Positions 51,714 to 63,607 of a DNA stretch of 64,000 bases are shown one piece after another. Position 1 is the stretch's first letter. Every line of letters starts with the position of its first letter. The notes beneath the pieces are model-generated. The model saw only the letters and a program-made list of their open reading frames with translations, was not told the origin of the DNA and did not search any database. Source of the DNA: Deltaproteobacteria bacterium (GTDB taxonomy: Bacteria; Desulfobacterota; Desulfuromonadia; Geobacterales; Geobacteraceae); NCBI GenBank assembly GCA_021847245.1, contig JAJZUC010000006.1, forward strand, positions 1 to 64,000, written 5' to 3'. The translations under genes and the position numbers were made by a program.

Positions 51714-53015
51714 ATGACAAGCACCGTCGAAGCGCTCAGCAGTGTAAAGAAAAAGATCACTTTCGAAGTCCCCGCCGAGAGGGTAACGGCGGAGATAGAG
51801 AAAGTATTCGCTCAGATCCGCAAGCGTGCAGCCATCAAGGGATTTCGCAAGGGGAAGGTCCCCCAGACTCTCGTCGAAAAGCATTATGCTGATATGATGG
51901 AAACTGACGTGCTCAAGAACCTCTTCGACGAAACCTATTTCAAGGCCCTGGCTGAGCACAAGATTTTTCCCGTCTCCCATCCGGTTATCGAGAGCGATGA
52001 GATCAAGCGCGGTGCCGCCCTCAAGTATTCCGCCACCGTCGAGGTGATGCCCGAGATTGAGGTTAGGGACTATACCGGCCTGGAGGTCAAGAAGGAAAAG
52101 TTCGTCCTTGACGATTCGGTGGTGGAGAAGCGTTTGAGCGAGATGCAGGAGAGCATGGCGCGGGTGGTTGCGGTTGAAGAGGGAAAGCAGGCGGAAAATG
52201 GAAATTTCGCCGTAATTGATTTTATAGGTTCGGTTGATGGTACGCCTTTCGAGGGAGGGGCTGCCGAGAGCTATGAGCTCGAACTCGGCTCCGGCCGTTT
52301 CATCCCCGGTTTCGAAGAGCAGGTTGTCGGAATGAAAGTGGGTGATCAGCAGACTATTACGGTGACCTTCCCGGACGAATATTGGAACAAGGACCTTGCG
52401 GGGAAGGAAGCGAAGTTTGATGTCACGGTCAAGGAGATAAAGGTCAAGCAGCTTCCGGAGATTGACGACGAGTTTGCCGGGCAGTTTGGCGAGTTCGAGA
52501 CCCTGGCGGAGCTCAAGGCGAAGATTTCCGAGATGTTTGAAAAACAGGAGAAGGAGCGGATTCAGTCCGATCTGCAGGACCGCCTCGTCAAGGCGCTTAT
52601 AGAGCGGAATGAGATCGAAGTCCCCGCGACCCTTGTGGGACGTCAGCTTGAGATGATGCTTTCAAATATGAAGAACCGCCTTGCTTATCAGCGACTTTCC
52701 CTCGAGATGATGGGGCTGGACGATGAGAAGTTCAAGGAGCAGTATCGCAGTGTGGCCGAAAACCAGGTCAAGGGTTCGCTCCTCCTTGACGCTGTGGGGA
52801 AAAAGGAAGGGATCAAGGTCGAGGATGCCGATATCGAGGCGAAACTTGCCGAAATGACGGCCGAGAGTGGCCAGGAGTACGAAAAGGTCAAGGAGTACTA
52901 CGACCAGAACCACAATGCCAGGGAGAATCTCGTGGCCCATCTGAATGAGGACAAGGTCCTGAACTTCCTGCTCGGGAAGGCCGTTGTGACCGAAGTTGCG
53001 AAGGACGAACTCTAA
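51714..53015 (+). CDS. tig: Trigger factor
   Basis: SSVKKKITFEVPAERVTAEIEKVFAQIRKRAAIKGFRKGKVPQ. Confidence 0.97.
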   Translation: MTSTVEALSSVKKKITFEVPAERVTAEIEKVFAQIRKRAAIKGFRKGKVPQTLVEKHYADMMETDVLKNLFDETYFKALAEHKIFPVSHPVIESDEIKRGAALKYSATVEVMPEIEVRDYTGLEVKKEKFVLDDSVVEKRLSEMQESMARVVAVEEGKQAENGNFAVIDFIGSVDGTPFEGGAAESYELELGSGRFIPGFEEQVVGMKVGDQQTITVTFPDEYWNKDLAGKEAKFDVTVKEIKVKQLPEIDDEFAGQFGEFETLAELKAKISEMFEKQEKERIQSDLQDRLVKALIERNEIEVPATLVGRQLEMMLSNMKNRLAYQRLSLEMMGLDDEKFKEQYRSVAENQVKGSLLLDAVGKKEGIKVEDADIEAKLAEMTAESGQEYEKVKEYYDQNHNARENLVAHLNEDKVLNFLLGKAVVTEVAKDEL

Positions 53016-53030
53016 ATCTTGGGGGACAGC

Positions 53031-53630
53031 ATGTTCGTACCGATGGTAGTAGAGCAGACCGGCAGGGGAGAGCGGGCATACGATATCTATTCGAGGCTCC
53101 TCAAGGACAGGATCGTTTTTCTCGGGGGGGCGATCGACGATGGCGTCGCCAATCTGGTAATCGCCCAGCTTCTGTTTCTTGAAGCGGAAGATCCCGACAA
53201 GGACATCCATCTTTACATCAACTCTCCCGGAGGGGTCGTCACGGCGGGAATGGCAATCTATGACACCATGAGGTACATAAAGGCCCCGGTTTCCACCATC
53301 TGCGTGGGGCAGGCGGCATCGATGGGGGCGCTTCTGCTTTCAGGCGGAGAGAAAGGGAAGAGATTCAGCCTCACCCATTCGAGGATCATGATCCATCAGC
53401 CGATCGGAGGTTTCCAGGGACAGGCGACCGACATCCACATCCATGCCCAGGAAATCCTCAAGATGAAGAAGCGGCTTAACGAGATCCTCAGCGAAAACTG
53501 TGCTCAGCCCATGGAGAAGGTGGAGGCCGATACGGAACGCGACTATTTTATGTCTGGTGAGGAAGCGAAGAAGTATGGTATTATTGATAACATAATTGAG
53601 CGGAATGTCATCACCGGAGGTTCCCGTTGA
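53031..53630 (+). CDS. clpP: ATP-dependent Clp protease proteolytic subunit
   Basis: [47 protein letters not shown]. Confidence 0.98.
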   Translation: MFVPMVVEQTGRGERAYDIYSRLLKDRIVFLGGAIDDGVANLVIAQLLFLEAEDPDKDIHLYINSPGGVVTAGMAIYDTMRYIKAPVSTICVGQAASMGALLLSGGEKGKRFSLTHSRIMIHQPIGGFQGQATDIHIHAQEILKMKKRLNEILSENCAQPMEKVEADTERDYFMSGEEAKKYGIIDNIIERNVITGGSR

Positions 53631-54880
53631 GTAGAAGAAACGACAGTAGCGACAACTTGACCTGTTCTTTCTGCGGAAAGAGTCAGGACGAGGTCAAGAA
53701 GCTAATTGCCGGGCCGACCGTATACATCTGCGACGAGTGTATCGAGTTGTGCAATGACATCATTGCCGAAGAAAGCAAGCTTGAAGAGGCGATGGGGCCC
53801 GATGTCAAGAAGCTTCCCAAACCCCGTGAAATCAAGGATGTTCTTGACGAATACGTCATCGGGCAGGACCAGGCCAAGAAGATACTGGCAGTTGCAGTCT
53901 ACAACCACTACAAGCGGATCGAGTCCCTCGGAAAGCCGAGTGATGTGGAGATGCAGAAGAGCAATATCCTGTTGCTCGGCCCCACCGGCTCAGGCAAAAC
54001 GCTTCTGGCGCAGACGCTCGCGCGCATTCTGAAGGTTCCGTTCGCAATGGCAGACGCCACAAACCTCACCGAGGCGGGATATGTGGGCGAGGACGTCGAA
54101 AATATCATCCTGAACCTCCTGCAGGCTGCCGATTATGATGTTGAGCGGGCTCAGAAGGGGATCATCTACATTGACGAAATCGACAAGATTGCGAGGAAGT
54201 CCGATTCGCCGTCCATTACCCGCGACGTCTCCGGAGAAGGGGTGCAACAGGCCCTTCTCAAGATCATCGAAGGGACCGTGGCAAGCGTCCCTCCCAAGGG
54301 AGGGCGCAAGCATCCCCAGCAGGAGTTCCTGAAGGTCGATACGACCAACATCCTCTTCATTTGCGGAGGGGCTTTCGCCGGCTTGGACAGCATCATTCAG
54401 CAGCGCATCGGCGTAAAGACGCTCGGTTTCGGTGCCGACGTGAAGAAGAAGATGGAGAAAAGGGCAGGGGAGCTTCTGTCGGATGTGACGCCCGAGGATC
54501 TGCTGAAGTTTGGTTTCATTCCGGAGTTCATTGGCCGCCTTCCTGTGCTTGCGACCTTGAGCGAACTGGATGAGAGCGCCATGGTGCAGATCCTCAAGGA
54601 GCCGAAGAATGCCCTTGTCAAGCAGTACCAGAAGCTGTTTGAGATGGAGCATGTGAAGCTCAAGTTCACCGACGGCTCTCTGGTGGCGATTGCCAAAGAG
54701 GCCTTGAAGCGCAAGACGGGGGCCCGTGGTCTTCGTTCCATTCTTGAGAATGCCATGCTGGATATCATGTACGAAATCCCGTCGCAGACCATGGTGAAGG
54801 AAGTGGTCATCAGCGAGGATGTTATTTACAGCAAGGAAAAACCGATCATAGTCTACGAAAATGTAGCGGAGTCCGCCTGA
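53627..54880 (+). CDS. clpX: ATP-dependent Clp protease ATP-binding subunit ClpX (TTG start)
   Basis: [47 protein letters not shown]. Confidence 0.98.
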   Translation: MSRRNDSSDNLTCSFCGKSQDEVKKLIAGPTVYICDECIELCNDIIAEESKLEEAMGPDVKKLPKPREIKDVLDEYVIGQDQAKKILAVAVYNHYKRIESLGKPSDVEMQKSNILLLGPTGSGKTLLAQTLARILKVPFAMADATNLTEAGYVGEDVENIILNLLQAADYDVERAQKGIIYIDEIDKIARKSDSPSITRDVSGEGVQQALLKIIEGTVASVPPKGGRKHPQQEFLKVDTTNILFICGGAFAGLDSIIQQRIGVKTLGFGADVKKKMEKRAGELLSDVTPEDLLKFGFIPEFIGRLPVLATLSELDESAMVQILKEPKNALVKQYQKLFEMEHVKLKFTDGSLVAIAKEALKRKTGARGLRSILENAMLDIMYEIPSQTMVKEVVISEDVIYSKEKPIIVYENVAESA

Positions 54881-54892
54881 TCAGAGGATTGC

Positions 54893-57307
54893 ATGGAATT
54901 GAACTCACATGAAAGCAGTTCGAGAGGGGATCTGGAAAGGTTCCCTCTTTTGCCTTTAAGAGATATTGTCGTTTTTCCGCAGATGGTTGTTCCTCTCTTT
55001 GTTGGAAGGGAGAAGTCCATCTCCGCTTTGGAAGCGGCCATGAATGGGAACCGCCTCATTTTTCTTGCCGCCCAGAAAAACGCCAAGACCGAAGAGCCGA
55101 AGAAGGAGGATATCTATTCGGCCGGAACCGTGGCCCAGATCATACAGCTGCTGAAATTGCCGGACGGTACGGTCAAGGTGCTTGTTGAAGGGAAGCGGCG
55201 GGGCGTCATTGCGTCATTCCTCCCGATGCACGACTATTTCGTCGCCGATGTGCGTGTGACGCTTGAGGTCGATGAGACCACCGTGGAGAGCGAAGCTCTC
55301 GTCAGGAGCGTCAAGTCGACCTTCGAGCAGTTCGCCAAGCTCAGCAAAGCGGTCCCCCAGGAGACGTCGACTGCCGTCAGCGGGATAACCGAACCCGGGC
55401 GGCTGGCTGATATCCTTGCGCCTCATCTGACCTTGAAGCTGGCCGATCGGCAGAACCTCCTCGCCGTGATGGATGGGGCGCGACGCCTCGAACAGCTTCT
55501 GACCCTGATGGAATCAGAGCTGGAGATCCTGCAACTCGAGAACAAGATTCGCTCCCGCGTCAAGAAGCAGATGGAGAAGAATCAGAAGGAATACTATCTC
55601 AATGAGCAGATGCGGGCGATCCAGAAAGAGCTCGGAGGGAAGGACGACTTCAAGCAGGAGATTCTTGAGCTAGAAGAGAAGGCGTCAAAAAGCAGGCTTT
55701 CAAAGGAGGCAAAACAGAAGGTTGTTGCCGAATTGAAGAAACTCAAGCTGATGGTCCCCTCTTCGGCTGAAGCTGCCGTGGTCCGAAACTACGTTGACTG
55801 GCTCGTGTCGCTCCCCTGGGGCAAGACCACCAGGGAGAAACACGATATCGGGGGCGCCGAGCGGGTCCTGGAGGCTGATCACTACGGGCTGGAGAAGGTG
55901 AAGGAGCGGATTCTGGAATTTCTGTCGGTCCAGACGCTAGTTAAATCTCTCAAGGGGCCAATCCTCTGCCTTGTGGGACCGCCGGGGGTGGGCAAGACTT
56001 CTCTTGCCCGTTCCATCGCCACGGCGACTGGGCGCAACTTCGTGAAGATGTCGCTGGGCGGCATGCGCGACGAAGCCGAGATCAGGGGGCACCGCCGCAC
56101 CTATGTGGGGGCCATGCCGGGGAAGATCATCCAGAATCTGAAGAAGTGCGGGAGTAACAACCCGGTATTCCTTCTTGACGAAATCGACAAGATGAGTTCC
56201 GATTTCCGCGGGGATCCGGCCTCTGCGATGCTTGAGGTTCTCGACCCCGAACAGAACTCCCATTTCAGCGATCATTTCCTCGATGTGGAGTATGATCTCT
56301 CTCGCGTCATGTTCATTGCAACTGCCAACAGCACTCATTCCATACCGCGGCCACTTCTCGACAGAATGGAAATCATCCGACTGGAAGGGTACACGGAGCA
56401 TGAAAAGCTCAATATTGCCGAACGCTATCTGGTCAGGAAGCAGATTGCCGCGAACGGTCTGACGGAAGCTCAGATAAACATCGGAGACAAGACCCTTCTC
56501 GACATCATTCGCTACTATACCCGTGAGGCGGGGGTGCGAAACCTGGAGCGAGAAATTGCAGCGCTATGCCGTAAGGCTGCCCACAGGGCGGTGAAGGGGG
56601 AAAAGAAAAAACTGGTTGTTCAGCCGAAGAATATCAAGGATTTCCTCGGTCCGAGGCGTTTCAGAATCGGTCTTGCGGAGGAGCGCAATATTGTGGGAGC
56701 GGTAACCGGCCTTGCCTGGACCGAGGTTGGTGGAGACCTTCTCATCATCGAGGTTTCGGTGGTTCCCGGCAAGGGGAAGCTGACGGTTACGGGAAAGCTC
56801 GGGGCAGTGATGCAGGAGTCGGCCCAGGCTGCCATGACCTATGTTCGGTCACGCTGGCAGATTCTCGGCCTCGAACGGGACTTCTACCAGAATGTCGATA
56901 TCCATATCCATGTCCCGGAAGGGGCAGTCCCGAAGGATGGGCCCTCGGCTGGGATTACCATTGCCACCGCCTTGACTTCCGCGCTCACGGGGAGGACGGT
57001 GCGCCGGGATATCGCGATGACCGGCGAGATAACCCTTCGCGGCAATGTCCTTGCGATAGGCGGACTCAAAGAGAAGCTCCTTGCAGCCCGGAGAGGGGGA
57101 ATCGCCGAGGTGATCATTCCGCGGGACAACCAGAAGGATCTGGACGAAATACCTGCTGAAGTTTATCGGGGAATGGCCATACATGCGGTGGCCCACATGG
57201 ATGAGGTACTTTCTCGCGCGCTTCTTGGAGAGCCAGTCCCTGCAGTTGGTGCCACAGACATTTGCGCTGGAGGAAAAACGCCTGCAGAGTCGGTGACCGC
57301 TCACTAA
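54893..57307 (+). CDS. lon: ATP-dependent protease La (Lon)
   Basis: [52 protein letters not shown]. Confidence 0.98.
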   Translation: MELNSHESSSRGDLERFPLLPLRDIVVFPQMVVPLFVGREKSISALEAAMNGNRLIFLAAQKNAKTEEPKKEDIYSAGTVAQIIQLLKLPDGTVKVLVEGKRRGVIASFLPMHDYFVADVRVTLEVDETTVESEALVRSVKSTFEQFAKLSKAVPQETSTAVSGITEPGRLADILAPHLTLKLADRQNLLAVMDGARRLEQLLTLMESELEILQLENKIRSRVKKQMEKNQKEYYLNEQMRAIQKELGGKDDFKQEILELEEKASKSRLSKEAKQKVVAELKKLKLMVPSSAEAAVVRNYVDWLVSLPWGKTTREKHDIGGAERVLEADHYGLEKVKERILEFLSVQTLVKSLKGPILCLVGPPGVGKTSLARSIATATGRNFVKMSLGGMRDEAEIRGHRRTYVGAMPGKIIQNLKKCGSNNPVFLLDEIDKMSSDFRGDPASAMLEVLDPEQNSHFSDHFLDVEYDLSRVMFIATANSTHSIPRPLLDRMEIIRLEGYTEHEKLNIAERYLVRKQIAANGLTEAQINIGDKTLLDIIRYYTREAGVRNLEREIAALCRKAAHRAVKGEKKKLVVQPKNIKDFLGPRRFRIGLAEERNIVGAVTGLAWTEVGGDLLIIEVSVVPGKGKLTVTGKLGAVMQESAQAAMTYVRSRWQILGLERDFYQNVDIHIHVPEGAVPKDGPSAGITIATALTSALTGRTVRRDIAMTGEITLRGNVLAIGGLKEKLLAARRGGIAEVIIPRDNQKDLDEIPAEVYRGMAIHAVAHMDEVLSRALLGEPVPAVGATDICAGGKTPAESVTAH

Positions 57308-57422
57308 GAGAGAAATACTGCTTGACGCGGCTGATTGTGTTTGTTATAAGAAAAATCCGCTTGCAAACAGACCGCAGAAAGTAGCAGTGCCGGTCGGTTT
57401 ATTGTTTAATCTGGAAAGATTC

Positions 57423-57499
<77 letters not shown>

Positions 57500-57509
57500 A
57501 TTTAATAGA

Positions 57510-57585
57510 GGGCGAATAGCTCAGCTGGGAGAGCGCCAGCCTTACAAGCTGGATGTCACAGGTTCGATCCCTGTTTCGCCCACCA
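57510..57585 (+). tRNA. tRNA-Val (UAC)
   Basis: GGGCGAATAGCTCAGCTGGGAGAGCGCCAGCCTTACAAGCTGGATGTCACAGGTTCGATCCCTGTTTCGCCCACCA. Confidence 0.96.
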
Positions 57586-57603
57586 ACAACCAAATATGAG
57601 TTT

Positions 57604-57680
<77 letters not shown>

Positions 57681-57910
57681 ACACCAAAGGTCATGCATTG
57701 CATGGCCTTTTTTGGTTTTGTCGCGCTGTTTTTTAATTTGAAAATTGCGCATGCTGATGCTCGGGTGTTTTCCTTGACGGTGTTGGCGTAAATCGTTTAT
57801 CATTTCATTAAAAACAGGGGATTGCGTGCGGTGGACCTGAGGTGTATCAATGCGTGTAACAGGTTTGGGTTGTTGTTTCCCCGGTTCCTTGATGCATTGT
57901 GGTTTGGGGG

Positions 57911-58657
57911 GTGCCATTGAAGGTTGTTGCGGTTATACCAACGTACAACGAGCGTGATAACATCGGGCGATTGATCGAGCAGGTCCTTGCCCAAAACGAG
58001 GAGTTGGAGGTCCTGGTGGTGGATGATAATTCCCCGGACGGGACCGGCACTCTCGTCGCTCAGCTTGCCTCCCTCAATCCCCGTGTCCGCGTGCTCCATC
58101 GGCCCGGGAAGATGGGTCTCGGGTCGGCCTACCGGGACGGCTTCAAAGTCGCCCTCGATCAGGGGGCGGATTTTATTGTCGAAATGGATGCCGATTTTTC
58201 TCATGATCCTGCCGTCCTTCCACGGTTTCTCGAAAAGATGGGGGATTACGACCTTCTTATCGGTTCCCGCTATCTCAACGGCATCAGCGTGGTCAACTGG
58301 CCTCTGCGCCGACTCATGTTGAGCTATTTCGCCAACGTCTATACCCGCTTGGTCACCGGGTTGAGGATTCAGGATTGTACAAGCGGTTTCAAGTGCTTCC
58401 GGCGTCGTGTCATTGAATCCATCGAACTTGACCGGATACGCTCCGACGGCTACTCGTTCCAGATCGAGATGAACTATCGCTGTGTTGAGATGGGATTTCG
58501 TGTCGGTGAGATTCCCATTATTTTCATCGATCGTCATTCGGGTAGTTCAAAGATGTCGAAAAGGATCGTCCGGGAGGCGGTGGTCATGGTCTGGAAATTG
58601 AAATTGGGTACCATCCTGAAGAGGATTTCCCGTGCGGGGAGTGGCCATGGTTCGTGA
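57911..58657 (+). CDS. Family 2 glycosyltransferase, polyprenol-phosphate mannose synthase (DPM1)-like
   Basis: VPLKVVAVIPTYNERDNIGRLIEQVL; VVDDNSPDGTG; EMDADFSHDP. Confidence 0.9.
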   Translation: MPLKVVAVIPTYNERDNIGRLIEQVLAQNEELEVLVVDDNSPDGTGTLVAQLASLNPRVRVLHRPGKMGLGSAYRDGFKVALDQGADFIVEMDADFSHDPAVLPRFLEKMGDYDLLIGSRYLNGISVVNWPLRRLMLSYFANVYTRLVTGLRIQDCTSGFKCFRRRVIESIELDRIRSDGYSFQIEMNYRCVEMGFRVGEIPIIFIDRHSGSSKMSKRIVREAVVMVWKLKLGTILKRISRAGSGHGS

Positions 58658-58832
58658 GGGATGGGCTATCGCCTGCATGGTGGGATTATGGGGATGGATT
58701 GTTTCGACAGCCTGCTTTATTGTCGCGGCATTCCCCTCGCGAGGCGTCTTCGCAAAAGTTCCTGCACTCCGTTGGGGCACTTTGGTCGTGTTTTTTTTCT
58801 CATTATGGATAGCGGGAATGGTTAACGCATGA
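58647..58832 (+). CDS. Small two-TM membrane protein
   Basis: MVREGWAIACMVGLWGWIVSTACFIVAAF...WGTLVVFFFSLWIAGMVNA; sits between overlapping neighbours. Confidence 0.55.
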   Translation: MVREGWAIACMVGLWGWIVSTACFIVAAFPSRGVFAKVPALRWGTLVVFFFSLWIAGMVNA

Positions 58833-59884
58833 TGGAGCTCCTGGCGCGTTGCACACGACTAATCCTTGTCATCATTGTCTCTCTCTCCCTTTGCGCCTGT
58901 ACGCTCTTCGCCCCTCCCCCGGTTGTCCTGAGCGATCCGGCGGTTGATCTCGCCTGGCCGCCGCTACCCGCTTCCCCCAAGATACGGTTTCTTCGCGAGA
59001 TAAACGGCCCGGATCAAGTTGAGGCGAAAAGGGGGAGGGTCGGTCAGTTCTGGCAGATGCTCACCGGGGAGAACAGGATCAAGATCCCTCTTTCATCGCC
59101 CTACGGCCTCGTGTGGGATGGTTCGATGCTCTATGTGGCGGACCCCGGCACGGGTGTGGTCCACTGCTTCGACCTGGCACGGCGTGAAGTGGACTATCTG
59201 TTTCAGGCGGGGAATGAACCGTTGATCAGCCCCGTGGCCGTGGCTCTCGATGATGTTGGCAATCTGCTGGTGTCAGATTCGGTAAATGCCAAGGTTTATG
59301 TTTTTTCCAAGGGAGGAAAATTCGAGTACGAACTGGGTCACGGGAAGGTGGCCTTCCAGCGTCCCGCCGGCATTGCCGTAAGCAGTGGGGGGGAGGTTTA
59401 CGTTGTTGACGTCTTGGCACATAACTTGAAAGTTTTTTCCCGTGATGGCTCGTACCTTGGTGATTTTCCGAAGCAGGGGAGCGGCGAGCCGCTCAACTCT
59501 CCGTCCAACGTAGCCGTAGATCGCACCGGTGCGGTCTACGTTACCGATTCGATGAACTTCGAGGTGAAGGTGTATGAGCACGACGGCACCTTCCGGCGGA
59601 GTATCGGTGAAATCGGGGACGCACCCGGTTCTTTCGCGAGGCCGCGGGGGGTTGCCGTAGACAGTGATCTCCATGTTTACGTGGTTGATGCTACCTTCGA
59701 CAACTTTCAGATATTTGACCAGGAGGGGCGCCTTCTGCTTTTTGTGGGGAGGAAAGGCAAGAACCCCGGAGAGTTTTTTCTTCCAAGCGGGATATCAATC
59801 GACCGAAACGACAACATTTTTGTTTCGGATACCTTCAATAAGCGTATCCAGGTGTTCCAGTATCTGAAAAAGGGCGTTCAATAA
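58829..59884 (+). CDS. NHL-repeat beta-propeller lipoprotein
   Basis: LSLCACTLF lipobox; repeated blades such as RPAGIAVSSGGEVYVVD and SPSNVAVDRTGAVYVTDS. Confidence 0.88.
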   Translation: MMELLARCTRLILVIIVSLSLCACTLFAPPPVVLSDPAVDLAWPPLPASPKIRFLREINGPDQVEAKRGRVGQFWQMLTGENRIKIPLSSPYGLVWDGSMLYVADPGTGVVHCFDLARREVDYLFQAGNEPLISPVAVALDDVGNLLVSDSVNAKVYVFSKGGKFEYELGHGKVAFQRPAGIAVSSGGEVYVVDVLAHNLKVFSRDGSYLGDFPKQGSGEPLNSPSNVAVDRTGAVYVTDSMNFEVKVYEHDGTFRRSIGEIGDAPGSFARPRGVAVDSDLHVYVVDATFDNFQIFDQEGRLLLFVGRKGKNPGEFFLPSGISIDRNDNIFVSDTFNKRIQVFQYLKKGVQ

Positions 59885-60705
59885 TGGTCAGAATCGTTCT
59901 CTTCCTGTCGGCTGTGTTGGTCGCGGTTCTCTACGCCGGTCAGAGCCGCGGCGCCGGTACGAAAGGCCCCATGTTCAGGGATGGGGGGAACCCCCACAAT
60001 CTTTCGATTACCAATACCGGGGTAAACTTCAAGGCAACCAATGCCGCAGATCCCCGCGCCAACCAGGTCTGCATTTTCTGCCACACGCCTCACAATGCCC
60101 GCGCCCAGACTCCTCTCTGGAATCGTGCCGACACCACCCAGACTTTCGGCCATTACAGTTCCGCATCGTTGTCGATCCACAAGGACGCTACCGCACGGAG
60201 TGCGAGCGATTATCTGTCCGAGCCGAACGGTTCCTCACGGCTTTGCCTTAGCTGCCATGATGGCGTTACTGCGTTGGGCGCAATTCTGAGAAGCGGGTTC
60301 GATACCTCGGCAATTGAAGTCAACGGAAGCGATTTGACCGTGATGTCGGGAACCCACGTTTTCGACCGTACCAAGGTGACCAACTCGCACCATCCGGTCT
60401 CATTCAAGTATACAACCGACGTCGTTGCCAGGCTGAATACCCTTGAAGGTCCCGGAAATTCGTACACGCTCCCGATGGACTCGACTTCCAATGCCAGGGG
60501 GTTCATAAAGCTCGACAGGGATCAGCGCGTTCAGTGCACGACCTGCCACGAGCCGCATCAGAGCCAGTACAAGGACACTATCAACAACCCTCCTCTAACG
60601 CCGTTCTGGGTCTACGACGGTTCGGGACTCGGAACCGTATCCCCGAATACGGTCCATGATGAAGTGTGCCTTGCCTGCCACAACTTTGTTTCACCGAATC
60701 CGTAA
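59884..60705 (+). CDS. Tetraheme c-type cytochrome
   Basis: CIFCH, CLSCH, CTTCH, CLACH; signal sequence. Confidence 0.92.
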   Translation: MVRIVLFLSAVLVAVLYAGQSRGAGTKGPMFRDGGNPHNLSITNTGVNFKATNAADPRANQVCIFCHTPHNARAQTPLWNRADTTQTFGHYSSASLSIHKDATARSASDYLSEPNGSSRLCLSCHDGVTALGAILRSGFDTSAIEVNGSDLTVMSGTHVFDRTKVTNSHHPVSFKYTTDVVARLNTLEGPGNSYTLPMDSTSNARGFIKLDRDQRVQCTTCHEPHQSQYKDTINNPPLTPFWVYDGSGLGTVSPNTVHDEVCLACHNFVSPNP

Positions 60706-60715
60706 AGGACGAATC

Positions 60716-61810
60716 ATGAATTTCATGCGGGCCTTCATCCTCGCAAGCTTTCTCGTCTTGCCATCCGTCTCCCCAGCCGCCCCTGTGAGGAGTGGTGTCC
60801 ATCTGGACCGTCAAACCGTCCCGCAGGGGTGCTCAACCTGCCATCTGAAGTTCAATTTCAAGGCAGGAGGAGGTCCCGAGACTTGTATCGTTTGCCACGG
60901 CGATCCCTCTCGTCTTAAACAGCAGAACCGTTCGATGCCCAAAGGGTTTGCCCCTGCGGGCCGCGACATGAAGAACATCGAGGCTGAATTCACCAAACCT
61001 TACAGACATCCGAGCTTTGATGTCCGAGGCGCTCACAGCGGGAGCGAGGTGCTCCCGGAGACGGATCCGCGGGCGCCTCGTCATGCCGATTGTGTCGACT
61101 GCCATAATCCGCACTATGTTTCTTCGGATAATAAATTTGCAGGGATTCGAGGCAAGAGGGTCGGGAATCTTGTTTCGTCGATCACGCAGGAATACGAACT
61201 GTGCTATCGTTGCCACGCAGAGAGCGCAAATCTCCCCGGAAGGTTCACGAACAAGAGGATGGAATTCAACGTTACGAATCCTTCGTATCACCCCGTTGAG
61301 GCGGAAGGAAAGAATACCGCAGTAGTGAGCCTCGTGAAGCCGTACAAAGAAAAGAAAGTGAATGCGGGGGACGTTGCAACGATCACCTGCGGCGATTGCC
61401 ACGGCAGCGAGAGTTCAGCTTCGCCCCGGGGGCCCCACGGCTCCCTCTACGAGCACATACTTGTCGACAATTACTCGACTCTCGATAATCAGCCCGAGAC
61501 CCCCTATGCCTATGCCCTTTGTTATCGCTGCCATAACCGTACAAGTATCCTTGGCAACGAAAGCTTCCGTTATCATGCGCTCCACATTCAAGGGACGGGA
61601 GGATTGGCCGGCGCCAACGGTACATCCTGCTATACATGCCACAACTCCCATGGCAGCATTGACAACAGGTATTTGATTCGATTTAATCCCGCAGTGGTCT
61701 ACCCAAATTCCAAAGGGATGCTAAAATTCGTCGAGAAGGGGGTCGCAACGTTCCATGGCGAGTGTTACCTTTCATGCCATGGAGTCGACCACGACCCTAA
61801 ATCCTACTAA
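60716..61810 (+). CDS. Multiheme c-type cytochrome (7 CxxCH plus one CX3CH)
   Basis: CSTCH, CIVCH, CVDCH, CYRCH, CGDCH, CYRCH, CYTCH, CYLSCH. Confidence 0.92.
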   Translation: MNFMRAFILASFLVLPSVSPAAPVRSGVHLDRQTVPQGCSTCHLKFNFKAGGGPETCIVCHGDPSRLKQQNRSMPKGFAPAGRDMKNIEAEFTKPYRHPSFDVRGAHSGSEVLPETDPRAPRHADCVDCHNPHYVSSDNKFAGIRGKRVGNLVSSITQEYELCYRCHAESANLPGRFTNKRMEFNVTNPSYHPVEAEGKNTAVVSLVKPYKEKKVNAGDVATITCGDCHGSESSASPRGPHGSLYEHILVDNYSTLDNQPETPYAYALCYRCHNRTSILGNESFRYHALHIQGTGGLAGANGTSCYTCHNSHGSIDNRYLIRFNPAVVYPNSKGMLKFVEKGVATFHGECYLSCHGVDHDPKSY

Positions 61811-61824
61811 GGAGAGTCGACCAC

Positions 61825-62268
61825 GTGGCAACTGAGAACACCAGGATTCTTTCACGGATGGTAGCTCTTCTTTTCCTTGCGCCCTTGAGCATGGCCTGGG
61901 CGCAAGGCGAGATTGCCTCTTCTGCAAAGGGCGCAAATCCCCACACTGAATCCGCAAACTGTGAAGTTTGTCACATGTTGCCGGAGGCCAAGCTCAAGAG
62001 CCTGTCCGTTCCGGTGAGTAATAAGCAAAGTCTCCGCGCCGACCTGGTGGCGGTTTGTCGGAAGTGTCACGGTGTCGGTTTCGGTCATGGTGTCGGCAAG
62101 AAACCCGATATGAACCGCGAATCCCTGCCACTCGGTACGGACGGCACGATCACCTGTGCCATCACTTGCCACAACATGCACCTCAAGGATGCAACCGACT
62201 GGCATCAGAAACGCTATCACCTTCGGCTTCCCATCGGGAAGCTCTGCATTTCCTGCCACAACAAGTAG
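61825..62268 (+). CDS. Small multiheme c-type cytochrome (3 CxxCH plus one CX3CH)
   Basis: CEVCH, CRKCH, CAITCH, CISCH; signal sequence. Confidence 0.9.
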   Translation: MATENTRILSRMVALLFLAPLSMAWAQGEIASSAKGANPHTESANCEVCHMLPEAKLKSLSVPVSNKQSLRADLVAVCRKCHGVGFGHGVGKKPDMNRESLPLGTDGTITCAITCHNMHLKDATDWHQKRYHLRLPIGKLCISCHNK

Positions 62269-62355
62269 GTTTTCTCGGCGCAGCGCTTGTTGACGATCTC
62301 CGTATTTCCCGTATTTTACTTTCATTTTTCCCGGTATTTGTGCTAAGAAAAATCC

Positions 62356-63567
62356 ATGTCTCTCTTCACGTGCAAGCTTGGATCCGCTGAGGGGCGGATA
62401 GTGATCAAGGAGTTTGAATCCGCAAGCCCGGAGATGTTGCGGACCACGCTGGAGGAGCAAGGTTTCTTCGTTTTCGAGATAAAGAAGAAGCCCCTCCAGT
62501 TTCTGTGGGAGAAAGGGATCTCCCGCCGCAAGGTTGACAGCAAGAGCCTTCTTACCTTCAATCAGGAATTTCTGGTGCTGATCAAGGCCGGGCTTCCCAT
62601 CATCCAGGCCCTCGACACGGTTCTGGAGAGAAGTGGACAGGGGCTGCTCTACGAGATCCTTCGGCAGGTTCGGGAGGATGTCAAGGGGGGGATGGCCCTG
62701 TCCGATTCTCTGGAGCGTCATCCGCGGGCATTTCCACACCTTTACGTGGCATCAATCAGAGCCGGGGAACGCACCGGCGATCTGCCGCTGACAATCCGCC
62801 GCTACATTGCGTTTCTCAAGAGGGTCGAAGAGGTGCGGAAGAAGTTTCTTGCAGCTCTCGTCTATCCCGCTATCCTTGTGACCGTGGCGACGGTGGCGAT
62901 CACATTTCTGCTCGTCTATGTCGTGCCGACGTTCAGCCAGATATTCGCCGACGCCGGTTCCCAATTGCCGTTGGCGACGAAGATCCTCATCACGTTTTCA
63001 ACGGCACTGAAGCGGTATTTTCTCGCAATCACCGCATTGCTGATCCTCGGGGTAGTGTTGGTCCGGCGTTGGGCGGCCACCGAGTCGGGCCGCTACCGAG
63101 TCGACAGCCTGAAGATCTGGCTCCCTTTTCTGGGAGAGATCTTCTCGAAATTTGCTGTTACTTCCTTTACGAGAACCCTTGCCACCGTAATCGGGAGCGG
63201 GATCCCGATCGTAGAGTCCCTCAAGATGTCGGTCGGGACCTTGAACAACGTCGTTCTTGAACGAAAGCTGCTGGAGGCGGTCATTAAGGTGGAAGAAGGG
63301 ACGAGTCTCTCGGCTGCCATCGAGTCGGTTCGAATCATGCCGCCGCTTGCTTTGAGAATGCTCGGCGTCGGGGAATCCACCGGTTCCCTGGAAGAGATGC
63401 TTGCCGATATCGCCGAGTATTTCGAGGGAGAAATCGATGCCCGGCTTCATTTGCTTACCACCGCGATCGAACCCTTTATCATGATTTTCATGGGGGTGGT
63501 GATCGGAGCGATCATCATCACCATGTATCTGCCGATCTTCAAGATTGCGGGAGCGGTCGGAGGATAA
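62356..63567 (+). CDS. gspF: Type II secretion / type IV pilus inner-membrane protein GspF/PilC
   Basis: F-domain repeats: FNQEFLVLIKAGLPIIQALD, FTRTLATVIGSGIPIVESLK; C-terminal TM. Confidence 0.92.
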   Translation: MSLFTCKLGSAEGRIVIKEFESASPEMLRTTLEEQGFFVFEIKKKPLQFLWEKGISRRKVDSKSLLTFNQEFLVLIKAGLPIIQALDTVLERSGQGLLYEILRQVREDVKGGMALSDSLERHPRAFPHLYVASIRAGERTGDLPLTIRRYIAFLKRVEEVRKKFLAALVYPAILVTVATVAITFLLVYVVPTFSQIFADAGSQLPLATKILITFSTALKRYFLAITALLILGVVLVRRWAATESGRYRVDSLKIWLPFLGEIFSKFAVTSFTRTLATVIGSGIPIVESLKMSVGTLNNVVLERKLLEAVIKVEEGTSLSAAIESVRIMPPLALRMLGVGESTGSLEEMLADIAEYFEGEIDARLHLLTTAIEPFIMIFMGVVIGAIIITMYLPIFKIAGAVGG

Positions 63568-63607
63568 TAAAGGAGAAAAATGGCACTGCGGGGCACTAAA
63601 AACTGAC

